A stretch of DNA of 64,000 nucleotides from Sediminispirochaeta smaragdinae DSM 11293 (GTDB lineage: Bacteria; Spirochaetota; Spirochaetia; DSM-16054; Sediminispirochaetaceae), in assembly GCF_000143985.1 (NCBI RefSeq), contig NC_014364.1, positions 3,596,001-3,660,000 on the forward strand, read 5' to 3'. Position numbers and translations under genes: made by a program. Positions 34,249-42,892 of the stretch are shown piece after piece; position 1 is the first letter of the stretch, and every line of letters begins with the position of its first letter. The notes under the pieces are model-generated. The model was not told the DNA's origin. It was given only the letters and a program-made list of their open reading frames with translations, and searched no databases.

Positions 34249-35289
34249 ATGAGAAATCGAAAGTTTCAATGTATGCTTTGTGCTGCAGCCTTGATTTTCT
34301 TGAATGTATTTGCTTTTTCGGAAGGATCGAAAGAAGGTGATTCAGGACAAGCGAAAGACGGAACCTATATGCTCGAGATCTATACCTTCCAAAACGGTAC
34401 ATCAACCTATGTGCAGGGAGTGGCCCTTGCCGACCTGATTAACCAGAACAGTACCTGGCTACACGCTTCAGCGATGGAGTCCCCGGGACCGAATGAGACC
34501 GCACGGCTTTTATTGTCCGACCCGGAAAAGCAGACTCATGCCATCGGATACGTCATTATTCAGGATGTGCTGCTGGGGCTACCCCCCTTCGATGGTCCGA
34601 ATGAGGATCTCCGGGGAATAGCTTCCTACGGGCTCGTTTCGAATTGCTTTATTACCAATAATCCCTCGATAAAAACACTTCGGGATTTGGAAGGAAAAAA
34701 GGTCGGTCTGGGAACGAAACCGAATATGCCACGAGTCGATATTCCATTGAAAACATTTGAAATAATGGGAATCGACGTGAAGTCCGAGTATCTTACGTTC
34801 GGTGCTGCGGTCGAAGCCCTGGTTAATCATAAGATCGACGCTTTAATCGGAGGCGGTTTCGCGAGGAATCCGGATGCTACCGACTGGGCTCCGAATCCCG
34901 CTTTGGCAGAATTGATGGCTCGGGATACGATAAATTATATCTCCTTCGAAAAAAAGTCGCTTCTGGAAGCAAAAAAGTTCCTGGGCCATGAACTGATGCC
35001 CGGGGTATTAACGATTCCAGCCGGAAAATACGATCCCGAGTTTAACAAACCTATTACGCTTATGGCCGATTATCTGGGCTGGTCCTGTCATAAAAACTTA
35101 CCTGACAGAGTAGTGAAGGAGATCCTCCGCATCATGATGGCCAATACGTCGAAGTTCGCGGACTATTTGCCCACAGGCGCGTATATTACCCCGGAAACGA
35201 TGGCCATGCTCGATACTCCGGAATATATCCATCCCGCTGCGGAAGAATTCTACAGGGAGAACGCTATTCCAATTCGACAACGCCAGTAA
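34249..35289 (+). CDS. TAXI family TRAP solute-binding protein
   Basis: Periplasmic substrate-binding protein of a TRAP transporter, 346 residues. A signal peptide of about 24 residues ends at A-F-S-E; there is no lipobox. The body has the TAXI-type pattern of paired alpha/beta lobes, with N-P-S-I-K-T-L-R-D-L-E-G-K-K-V-G-L-G and the later L-V-N-H-K-I-D-A-L-I-G-G-G. GGAG precedes ATG 34249. TAXI proteins bind organic acids; here an aromatic carboxylate is suggested by context only. The fused permease gene follows after 67 bp. Confidence 0.85.
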   Translation: MRNRKFQCMLCAAALIFLNVFAFSEGSKEGDSGQAKDGTYMLEIYTFQNGTSTYVQGVALADLINQNSTWLHASAMESPGPNETARLLLSDPEKQTHAIGYVIIQDVLLGLPPFDGPNEDLRGIASYGLVSNCFITNNPSIKTLRDLEGKKVGLGTKPNMPRVDIPLKTFEIMGIDVKSEYLTFGAAVEALVNHKIDALIGGGFARNPDATDWAPNPALAELMARDTINYISFEKKSLLEAKKFLGHELMPGVLTIPAGKYDPEFNKPITLMADYLGWSCHKNLPDRVVKEILRIMMANTSKFADYLPTGAYITPETMAMLDTPEYIHPAAEEFYRENAIPIRQRQ

Positions 35290-35356
35290 ACGGCGATTGA
35301 GCCATTAAGTTTTTCGGCTGAAAACCTTTTTCAGCCGGAACGAAGAAGGAGTAACT

Positions 35357-37294
35357 ATGGATAATACAGTCGAGACCTGCGGGACCGGATTTTCCGCAAC
35401 CTATACCGGTCGGATAAAAATAGTTATCACGGCAGTCGGAATCGCAATGGTAGCTATTCACATGGCCGTCTCACAATGGCTATTTGTAAGTACCGAGGCC
35501 TTTCTCACTTTACACTTAGGGTTCGCTCTGCTTCTGGTTTTTCTATCGAACATGGCAAAAAAGGAGCGGAAAAAAAGCAGAGACGTAATTTTTTCCCTCG
35601 CGATCATAGGAACAGTTATTTGTGTAGTATACATCATCGCTTCCATTGATTCTCTACGAATGAATGCATGGTTTAATTCCACCCCCGATCTGATAATCGG
35701 CGTGCTGTTGCTGGTACTTGCATTCTATGCTGCGGTAATGGAATACGGGTGGTTTATTCCCGGCATAGTTCTCGTGTCTATACTTTATCCGTTCATGGGG
35801 CGCTATTTGCCCGAACCGTTCACTACCTTTTCCCTGCCGATTAAGAAAGTAATCTCGAATATGTCGATAGGATTAAAATCGGGATTGTACGATTCGACCC
35901 TGACAATATCGTCAAATTACATATTTTTGTTTTGTGTATTCGGAGGGCTGATAGAGGCGACAGGGGTCCAACAGTTCTTCTCTGAATTTGGGAAGATGAC
36001 CGTCGGACGTTTCAAATCGGGGCCAGCCTTGATGGCTTCTATCAATTGCGCTCTTGTGGGAACCATCGTGGGGAGCGCGGTGGCAAACGTAACCATTACG
36101 GGGCCTTATACGATCCCTTCAATGAAGAAAGCCGGCTATACTCCGGAGCAGGCCGCGGCGATCGATTCTGTCGCTTCGAACGGAGGACAAATCCTGCCGC
36201 CGGTGATGGGGATTATGGCTTTCGCCATGGCGGGATTTTCAGGAATTCCTTATTGGCAGATATGCAAAATGGCCCTTGTTCCGGCCTTGATCTATTATTT
36301 TATATTGGTTCTCTATTGTCAGCTCCATGCTTTGAAAAATCCGGTTTTACGTAATCGGGTAATTGAAAAAATGGCTGTGGATAAACAAATCGTCCGTATC
36401 AAAGGTGCCGCCTTCATTATTCCTCTGGCGGTAATAATCATACTGTTTGCCAAGGGTTTCAGCTGCATGAATGTGGCTTTCTGGACAATCCTCACGATTC
36501 TGGCCGTTAGCGCTGTGCAGCCGCGTGAACATCGTCCCCGATTTAAGAACATTATGTTCGGTTTTGTGGAAGGTGCCATTTCCGGAGCGAAAATTGCATG
36601 TATCTGCGCGATAATTGGGTGTCTTGTCACCTCCTTCACATCAAGCGGACTAGCTATTAAGCTAACCTCCGGAATCGATCTCTGGAGCCACGGCAGCCTG
36701 TTGTTGGCACTACTGATCCTGTGGGTTGGTGTTATCATCGCCGGGATGGTCGGAGTATCGGTGGCAGCCTATCTGACGGCTGCGGCGTTTGCAGTTCCGG
36801 TTCTACAGAAATTGGGGGTTCCTTTCGAGATCGCCCACTTTTTCATCTCCTACCCGGCGGCATTCACTCTTTTGACCCCACCGGTTGCACTGGTATCCCT
36901 AGTGGCGGCCCAAATCGCGAACGCGAATTATAAAAAGACGGCGATAGAATCATGTAAAATCGCAGTTACAGCGTTTTTCCTGCCGTTTCTTTTCGTCTAT
37001 GCGCCGTCGTTGCTGCTTATCGGGGATCCGCTGTCCTTCGGTTTCTGGGCAGACATTCTGATCATCTTCTTCGGCGCGGTTGCAATGGAGATTGCCTTCG
37101 TCGGGTACCTCGGCAGTGATTTGCGCATGATTGAATCGGTATGCGTCTTTGTCGCTTCTCTTTTCATGCTGATATATCCGATTGTGAGAATACCGGCCTT
37201 CGCCTTCGGAGGTCTCATTGCAGCGGTAGTTTTATTGGGTATTCATCTCGTACGTTCCTCGGCTGGCCGCAGCAGTAAGGAGCGGTTGATATGA
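35357..37294 (+). CDS. TRAP transporter 4TM/12TM fusion permease
   Basis: Inner-membrane permease of 645 residues joining the small (DctQ-like, about residues 1-150) and large (DctM-like) TRAP subunits, the usual form in TAXI-type systems; about 17 hydrophobic segments. Conserved points include N-C-A-L-V-G-T-I-V-G-S-A-V-A-N-V, D-S-V-A-S-N-G-G-Q-I-L-P-P-V-M-G and the F-T-L-L-T-P-P-V-A-L region. It imports the ligand delivered by the preceding protein, driven by an ion gradient. Its stop overlaps the UroD-like start (ATGA). Confidence 0.88.
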   Translation: MDNTVETCGTGFSATYTGRIKIVITAVGIAMVAIHMAVSQWLFVSTEAFLTLHLGFALLLVFLSNMAKKERKKSRDVIFSLAIIGTVICVVYIIASIDSLRMNAWFNSTPDLIIGVLLLVLAFYAAVMEYGWFIPGIVLVSILYPFMGRYLPEPFTTFSLPIKKVISNMSIGLKSGLYDSTLTISSNYIFLFCVFGGLIEATGVQQFFSEFGKMTVGRFKSGPALMASINCALVGTIVGSAVANVTITGPYTIPSMKKAGYTPEQAAAIDSVASNGGQILPPVMGIMAFAMAGFSGIPYWQICKMALVPALIYYFILVLYCQLHALKNPVLRNRVIEKMAVDKQIVRIKGAAFIIPLAVIIILFAKGFSCMNVAFWTILTILAVSAVQPREHRPRFKNIMFGFVEGAISGAKIACICAIIGCLVTSFTSSGLAIKLTSGIDLWSHGSLLLALLILWVGVIIAGMVGVSVAAYLTAAAFAVPVLQKLGVPFEIAHFFISYPAAFTLLTPPVALVSLVAAQIANANYKKTAIESCKIAVTAFFLPFLFVYAPSLLLIGDPLSFGFWADILIIFFGAVAMEIAFVGYLGSDLRMIESVCVFVASLFMLIYPIVRIPAFAFGGLIAAVVLLGIHLVRSSAGRSSKERLI

Positions 37295-38286
37295 CGTACA
37301 GAGAAAACACGATAATCGCTTACCGACATGGAATGCCGCTATGGACGCCCAACGTTATTGTCGATTGCAATGTCACACTTCAATCTTCAGTGAATGAGCG
37401 CTACGAAGGGCAGACATCGGGGAGTGACGAGTTTGGAGTGCAGTATACCTTTATTCCGCAAGTGGGAGCGCCTATCGTAACACCGGGAACGGAAATCCTT
37501 ACCGACATAAGCGCATGGAAAAAACAAATACGGTTTCCCGATGTTGACTCGTACGATTGGGAAGCGGGCAGCTCCAGGGATACGGCCAACTGGGATCGGG
37601 AAAAGTTTTCCGTGGTACAGCTGTTCAACGGTCCCTTTGAACGGCTTCACGCGCTGATGGGGTTCGAGAATGCTCTGATTGCCCTGCTCGAATACCCTTC
37701 CGATGTTTTCGAGTTCTTTGAAGCCTTTACCGAGTATCGTATCAAAATGTACAAGAAGATCGCGCAGTATTATAAGCCTGATTCGATTATGGTCTTTGAC
37801 GATTACGGAGCGGATCATTCGATGCTCCTCTCTCCCGACTGTTGGCGCACGCTGATTAAGCCTCATATTAAGAAGGCGATCGATACCGTGCATGATCTGG
37901 GGATATTCTATACGCTCCATTCCTGCGGCTTTATCCGGCCGATTTTCAAGGATATCGTCGAAATGGGAGCGGACGCGATACATCCCATGCAATATGTAAA
38001 CGATGCCCCGGCCTTAAAAAAAGAATACGGAAGGCATATCACCTTCACCGGCGGATTCGATAATATCGGTATCCTCGATAATCCCGGAGCAGAACCCGAG
38101 GATATCCGCAAAGAGGTAAGACGGGTCTTACAGGAACTCGCGGCTGACGGCAGTTATGTCGCCTGGCAGACAGTTCTTTCGAAAGAAGCGAGAAAGATCT
38201 TTCTGGATGAAATCATGCAGCACAGTGCGCCCAAGATGACCACGGCAGGAATCGAGCCGCCGGATTGGACGACGTTAATACAATAA
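37291..38286 (+). CDS. Uroporphyrinogen decarboxylase-like (methyltransferase) protein
   Basis: A 331-residue TIM-barrel protein of the UroD/MtaA superfamily. The metal-binding segment T-L-H-S-C-G-F-I and the Y-V-N-D-A-P...H-I-T-F-T-G-G-F-D end region resemble the zinc-dependent methyltransferases that move methyl groups to or from corrinoids, more than true haem-pathway UroD. No corrinoid protein or other haem gene is nearby. It is translationally coupled to the TRAP permease. A role in O- or S-demethylation of the imported compound is inference. Confidence 0.75.
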   Translation: MTYRENTIIAYRHGMPLWTPNVIVDCNVTLQSSVNERYEGQTSGSDEFGVQYTFIPQVGAPIVTPGTEILTDISAWKKQIRFPDVDSYDWEAGSSRDTANWDREKFSVVQLFNGPFERLHALMGFENALIALLEYPSDVFEFFEAFTEYRIKMYKKIAQYYKPDSIMVFDDYGADHSMLLSPDCWRTLIKPHIKKAIDTVHDLGIFYTLHSCGFIRPIFKDIVEMGADAIHPMQYVNDAPALKKEYGRHITFTGGFDNIGILDNPGAEPEDIRKEVRRVLQELAADGSYVAWQTVLSKEARKIFLDEIMQHSAPKMTTAGIEPPDWTTLIQ

Positions 38287-38297
38287 GGGGAACAACA

Positions 38298-39803
38298 ATG
38301 AAAATGCTCATTAACGGCAGGAAGGTGGATGCCCGCGACGGCAGAACCGTCGAGGTCTGCAATCCCGTAACGAACGAACGTATCGATACCATCCCATTGG
38401 CAACGAAGGACGATATAGAAGAAGCGTTGGCGTGTTCGAAAACAGGTCTTGAGAAATGGCGCGAGGTGCCGCTCAAAGAAAAAGAGAAGATATATGAACG
38501 ATTCTTTGTGCTTCTGAAGAAACATAAAAGAACAATTATCGAAACCTTGATGCGGGAAAGTGGCAGCAGTATTCGCAACGGATTATTCCAGTTTCAGGCA
38601 ATCCCGGATCTGTTCCGCGGATATCTTGAGACCGCAAAACGCTATGACGGGAAGGTTCTGGTTCCAGGTACGGAGAACGGCCACGACGGAAAGACGGAGA
38701 ACGATCTGCAACTTGTCGTGCACGAACCTATAGGAACCGTATTGGCCATCGTACCATTCAATGCTCCTCTTATGCTTTTTGCCTACAAGGTGGCACCGGC
38801 TTTATCGGCGGGTAACTCGGTAATCGTTAAGCCGCCGACGAGTAACCCTCTGGCGTTGTTGAAAATGGTCGAACTTATGTGGGAAGCGGGGATTCCGGGC
38901 GATGTACTGCAGGTTATTACCGGCAACGGGTCGCTGATCGGAGAATATTTAGTGAACGACCCTCGCATCAATGCAGTAACGTTGACCGGCAGTACGGAAG
39001 TAGGCATCGATATAGCCACCAGTATGGCGAAAAGACTGTCGCCTTGTGCGTTGGAATTGGGAGGAAACGATCCTTTCATCGTATTACCCGACACGGATAT
39101 AGAGAAAGCGGCGAAGGAAGCGGTCGCCTGGCGGATGAACTCCGCGGGGCAAGTTTGCATTTCGCCTAAGCGTTTCATCGTTCATAACAGCGTTCTGGAA
39201 AAATTCACGCAGGTTGCGCTGGAAGCGGTGAAAACCATCGTTATGGGTTTCGACATGGACATAGCCCATGAGCTTGATCTCTACATCGAAAAAGACTTTT
39301 CAGAGCTTGAGCCCGGAAAGAAGATGGTGATGAACAGCTTGATCTCTGAGAAGGCGGCAACGATGGTCGAACAGCAGGTGCGTATGACAATCGATCAAGG
39401 AGCGAAACTGCTTTGGGGGGGAGGAAGGCACGGATCTTTCTTCGAGCCGACCGTCCTGGGCAGCGTTACCAAGGATATGGATGTGGCCAGAGATATGGAG
39501 ATATTCGGTCCGGTCATGCCGATAATCGGTTTCGATTCTATTGATGAAGCTATAGAGATAGCCAACGCCAGCCAATTCGGTTTATCCGGCTGCGTCATGA
39601 CAAACGATTGGCAGTTGGGTATGCGGGTAGCCCGAAAAGTTGAATCCGGGAATGTGGTTATTAACGGGACCGGAACATACCGAAATATGATGCAGCCCTT
39701 CGGAGGGTACAAGATGAGCGGGCTGGGACGGGAAGGTTTTATTACCCTCGGAGAGATGGTGCAAGAGAAGACTATTATTTTTAAAGGTTTCTTAAGTCCG
39801 TAA
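38298..39803 (+). CDS. Aldehyde dehydrogenase (NAD(P)+)
   Basis: A 501-residue ALDH-superfamily enzyme, full length. The catalytic Cys287 is in NSAGQVCISPKR and the general base Glu253 in LELGGNDPF; the cofactor site includes V-P-F-N-A-P and the G-S-T-E-V-G loop. It oxidises an aldehyde to an acid. The start is ATG 38298, with a weak AAGGGG ahead; ATG 38304 is possible. Within the cluster it pairs with the iron alcohol dehydrogenase next downstream, suggesting an alcohol-aldehyde-acid step. Confidence 0.9.
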   Translation: MKMLINGRKVDARDGRTVEVCNPVTNERIDTIPLATKDDIEEALACSKTGLEKWREVPLKEKEKIYERFFVLLKKHKRTIIETLMRESGSSIRNGLFQFQAIPDLFRGYLETAKRYDGKVLVPGTENGHDGKTENDLQLVVHEPIGTVLAIVPFNAPLMLFAYKVAPALSAGNSVIVKPPTSNPLALLKMVELMWEAGIPGDVLQVITGNGSLIGEYLVNDPRINAVTLTGSTEVGIDIATSMAKRLSPCALELGGNDPFIVLPDTDIEKAAKEAVAWRMNSAGQVCISPKRFIVHNSVLEKFTQVALEAVKTIVMGFDMDIAHELDLYIEKDFSELEPGKKMVMNSLISEKAATMVEQQVRMTIDQGAKLLWGGGRHGSFFEPTVLGSVTKDMDVARDMEIFGPVMPIIGFDSIDEAIEIANASQFGLSGCVMTNDWQLGMRVARKVESGNVVINGTGTYRNMMQPFGGYKMSGLGREGFITLGEMVQEKTIIFKGFLSP

Positions 39804-39840
39804 TTGGAACAATTTACATACATAGTAATGGAGGTTACAG

Positions 39841-40995
39841 ATGGATATTCAGAGTTTTTCCGTCAAACAAGATGTGTCGTTCGGGGTCGGATTAATTGAA
39901 AAACTCGGCGACTACGTGAAGAAGATGGGGGGGACCAAGGTGCTCCTTGTTACGGATCCCGGGCTTGTGAAAGCCGGACTAACGGAACGCGTCGAAGGCA
40001 TTCTCAACAAAGCGGGAATCCCCTATGTGACGTTCAGCGAAGTGGAGCCCGATCCCGGCTGCTGGGTCGTGGAAAAAGCCGTGAAATGTATGACCAGTGA
40101 GAAAGCAGACCTCGTCGTCGCTTTCGGCGGGGGCAGTGCAATGGATACGGCAAAGAGCGCGGCCCTGGTCGGGTACAGCGGAAAACGGATTCATGATTAC
40201 TGGGGATATTATTTACCTGTAGAGCACGATACGGTCCCGGTCATCGCCATACCCACGACGGCGGGAACCGGTAGCGAGGTAACGCGAAATACCGTTATTA
40301 CGGACGAAAATAAATATAAGATGGTCATTCTCAATGATAACATGTTGCCTCAATGCGCCTTGCTCGACCCGGAGCTGATCACCACCCTGCCGGTATCCGT
40401 CGCCGCGGCCACAGGACTGGACGCCTTGATCCATGCCGTCGAGTGCTATCTGAGCGACCTCGCAACCCCCTTCTCCGATGCCGTCGCGGAAAAAGCCATG
40501 GAATTGATCGGTCCCGCCCTACCCCGGTTCGTGGCCAACAGAAAGGATATCCAAGCGGCGTCCGACATGCTCATGGGAAGTACACTGGCCGGGATAACGC
40601 TATCCCTCTGCCTTCCGAATCAGGCGCATGCCTTATCACATCCCCTCACCGGATATTATCATATCCCGCACGGACTGGCGAACGCCATGCTGTTCCCCAC
40701 AACCATGGAATACAACGCATTGGCGGACCGGGGGAAGTATAAGAAGATTTATAATCGTCTCCGGTGCGAGTATCCTTATACGGATAATTTTGAGCCCTCA
40801 ATGTTGATCGAGTATCTGAAGAAACTGAACGAAGACTTGGGGCTCCCGCGGAACCTGGGAGAAATGGGCGTAACCGACGAATTTATGGAGGAGATGTTGA
40901 CCGACGCACAGAAAACGAAAATATGGGAGCACTGCCCCCGTTCAACCGATGTAGAGCAGATGCGAATGCTGTACGAAAAGGCGATAACCCGATAG
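39841..40995 (+). CDS. Iron-containing alcohol dehydrogenase
   Basis: A 384-residue group III alcohol dehydrogenase. The nucleotide motif is A-F-G-G-G-S-A-M-D-T-A-K. The metal ligands are the Asp/His of GLDALIHAVE and the His residues of A-H-A-L-S-H-P-L and H-I-P-H-G-L-A-N. It interconverts an alcohol and an aldehyde or ketone with NAD(P). GGAGG lies eight bases before ATG 39841. The real substrate is unknown; it sits between the ALDH and the LpdD-like gene in the plus-strand operon. Confidence 0.92.
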   Translation: MDIQSFSVKQDVSFGVGLIEKLGDYVKKMGGTKVLLVTDPGLVKAGLTERVEGILNKAGIPYVTFSEVEPDPGCWVVEKAVKCMTSEKADLVVAFGGGSAMDTAKSAALVGYSGKRIHDYWGYYLPVEHDTVPVIAIPTTAGTGSEVTRNTVITDENKYKMVILNDNMLPQCALLDPELITTLPVSVAAATGLDALIHAVECYLSDLATPFSDAVAEKAMELIGPALPRFVANRKDIQAASDMLMGSTLAGITLSLCLPNQAHALSHPLTGYYHIPHGLANAMLFPTTMEYNALADRGKYKKIYNRLRCEYPYTDNFEPSMLIEYLKKLNEDLGLPRNLGEMGVTDEFMEEMLTDAQKTKIWEHCPRSTDVEQMRMLYEKAITR

Positions 40996-41030
40996 CCTGC
41001 GGCGAGCTAAGGGAATGTAATGGCGGGACG

Positions 41031-41402
41031 ATGATACATAAAACCGTTGTCGCCGGCCGGGCGGTTATCGAGTTCACGCTGTTCCAGATAGGGGAGGACC
41101 TTCTGCTCGTCATCGCAGGAGGGCAAACTCCCCATATCGGCGCGGTAACGCTAAGTCTCCCGCGCAAAAGCCTGACGGATGACGGAAGTACCTCTTCTTC
41201 CACTTCCGTACTGGCGGTACCGGCTCACAAAGACGATGAGATCGCTCGATCGGTTTCAGCGCATATCTCTTCACGTTTGAACAGGAACGTAGTCGTCGCC
41301 TGCGGAATCCATATAGACCATGCGTCCTCCGGTGAGATCGAGAGGATAATAGGGGCGGTAGATACCGTCATTGCTGAGATTATAGGGACAATTGGTTCTT
41401 AG
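41031..41402 (+). CDS. lpdD: LpdD-like prenylated flavin chaperone
   Basis: A 123-residue protein resembling the LpdD family linked to gallate decarboxylase. Recognisable parts are I-G-E-D-L-L-L-V-I-A-G-G-Q-T-P-H-I-G-A-V, the P-A-H-K-D-D segment, and VVVACGIHIDHAS. Members help load or mature prenyl-FMN in UbiD-type decarboxylases, which fits the UbiD gene in the same cluster. ATG 41031 is the first Met matching the family start; the ribosome site is poor. The 3' end overlaps the convergent LysR gene by 23 bp. Confidence 0.75.
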   Translation: MIHKTVVAGRAVIEFTLFQIGEDLLLVIAGGQTPHIGAVTLSLPRKSLTDDGSTSSSTSVLAVPAHKDDEIARSVSAHISSRLNRNVVVACGIHIDHASSGEIERIIGAVDTVIAEIIGTIGS

Positions 41403-42294
41403 AATTTGCCGACAAGCTTTCAAGTGCGAAGGATACAAACTTGGAACAGCCGTGAGAAAGCGTTTCGTCCGGAGCTACAATCGATAAGGTAAGAGTCGGG
41501 TGATCAGCCAGGGTGGTTATTCCTATCTCCTTGTCGGAAAAATATTCTGCGACCCGACGCATTAATAGAGAGACTCCCGAACCGCTTTTGACAAGCGATT
41601 TTATTGTGTCCAAGCGGACGTCAGAATGCTGTGTATGGGGAACGAAGCCGGCATCCATGCATTGTTTTATGCAGAAATCGTGCAACAGCGTATCCGCGCT
41701 GAGAAGTATGAAGTTTTCATCGGCTGCATCAGACAGCCGTATGTTCTTTTCCTTCGTAAGCGGATGTTTCATACTGGCTACGAGAACAAGTTCGTCGTTA
41801 ACGATAGGAAAGGTTCTATACTGTTGATCAATCTTCGCCGAATCGACGCCTGTCCGTATAATCGCAAGATCGGTCTCCCTATTCTCCAACGTTTTCAGGA
41901 CATAGTAGGTATCCTTTTCCTGGATGTCGACCTGGAATGCCGGGTACTTTTCCCTGAAGGATTCGATTACTTCGGTTATCCTATACTGGTTCATAACGGG
42001 GATTGAAGTTATCCGGATACGATCCTTTTTCCGATCGGAATAATCGCGTAATGATGCGATCAGCTTGTCATATTCTTTGACTATTTTCTCAGCATGGATC
42101 GACAGCTCAAGCCCTGCCTGAGTAAGGCTTATCTTTCTTGTGGTGCGGTCGAAAAGTGTCACATAGAGTTCGCATTCAAGAGATTTGATATGTTTGGAGA
42201 GCGATGACTGGGAAATATAAGACTCGTCGGCCGCAACAGAGAAATTCATATATTTCTTAACAGCTAAGAAAAGTCGGAGTTGCTGTATTGTCAT
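41380..42294 (-). CDS. LysR family transcriptional regulator
   Basis: A 304-residue LysR regulator. The winged HTH occupies 1-60 (LRLFLAVKKYMNFSVAADESYISQSSLSKHIKSLE) and the two-lobed effector domain 90-295. It is convergent with the LpdD-like gene at the far end of the catabolic cluster and is the only regulator in it. It is the probable reader of the TATTC-N7-GAATA dyads at 32.05, 34.03 and 34.07 kb. The effector is likely the substrate or an intermediate (inference). Confidence 0.92.
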   Translation of the reverse strand: MTIQQLRLFLAVKKYMNFSVAADESYISQSSLSKHIKSLECELYVTLFDRTTRKISLTQAGLELSIHAEKIVKEYDKLIASLRDYSDRKKDRIRITSIPVMNQYRITEVIESFREKYPAFQVDIQEKDTYYVLKTLENRETDLAIIRTGVDSAKIDQQYRTFPIVNDELVLVASMKHPLTKEKNIRLSDAADENFILLSADTLLHDFCIKQCMDAGFVPHTQHSDVRLDTIKSLVKSGSGVSLLMRRVAEYFSDKEIGITTLADHPTLTLSIVAPDETLSHGCSKFVSFALESLSANSKNQLSL

Positions 42295-42388
42295 TGAGAG
42301 CTCCTTTTCCTGTAACTAGCAATATTATCGTATTATAGAATGGTTTGACCTATCTGCAAAGAAAATGTAAGCATGCTGACGCTAACCA

Positions 42389-42700
42389 TTGCGTTTGAAG
42401 CAGAAGGGAATCGCCAGTGACATGATATGGCTCCGTTTCCTAAAGCGCCATGAAGCCCAATACAACAGGAAGCTCTCCTTTAAAGACGAACCCTTTCCGG
42501 AAGAGTCGGAGCCCTTCGGACTAAGTGCATTCGATTTCTATGCCAGCCGACTGAGCCGCCTCCTTCGGAGAGCCGGAAAGAAAGAGAAGATTTACTTCAC
42601 AGGATTGCGGAGGCAGAGAAGGATCCGCAACAAGGGAACTTTCTATATGCAGATTCAGCATTCAAGGCTCTACGGGAAGAGGTCTTTGAGACCGAATAAT
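42389..42700 (+). pseudogene. ImmA/IrrE module, degenerate copy 3
   Basis: Starts abruptly inside the peptidase gene, matching the C-terminal part of the 21.8-kb protein (LKQKGIASDMIWLRF, KDEPFPEESEPFGLSAFDFYASRLSRLLRRA). It then continues with a damaged version of the 50-residue small gene, whose end (AFKALREEVFETE in the shifted frame) is still clear. HTH and zinc motif are absent. The module was duplicated or moved as a unit and then decayed. Confidence 0.7.
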
Positions 42701-42724
42701 AGAGCACTCCCCAGAAAGATATAC

Positions 42725-42892
42725 AAAACATCCCGTGACAATACAGACTGGCTTGAATATGCTGAAGATGATCTTTACACAGCAAAGTTACTTGTCGAAA
42801 GCCATAAACCGCTCTTCGAGGTTATAGCCTAGCACTATCAGCAATCAGCAGAAAAGGCTCTCAAGGCCTTACTAATTGACACGGGACCGCCC
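42725..42892 (+). pseudogene. HEPN domain fragment
   Basis: Reads D-W-L-E-Y-A-E-D-D-L-Y-T-A-K-L-L-V-E, then an in-frame TAG, then H-Y-Q-Q-S-A-E-K-A-L-K-A-L-L-I. This is the first half of a HEPN domain, whose hallmark is the Q-x-x-E-K-A-L-K helix; the catalytic R-x4-H half is gone. HEPN proteins pair with MNT nucleotidyltransferases such as the orphan at 23.3 kb. Together these suggest an original peptidase - small protein - HEPN - MNT order (inference). Confidence 0.65.

Noticed and set aside
21831-42892. Prophage or complete integrative element
   Set aside because: No integrase, capsid, relaxase or conjugation gene is seen; only remnants of small maintenance modules and IS pieces are present.
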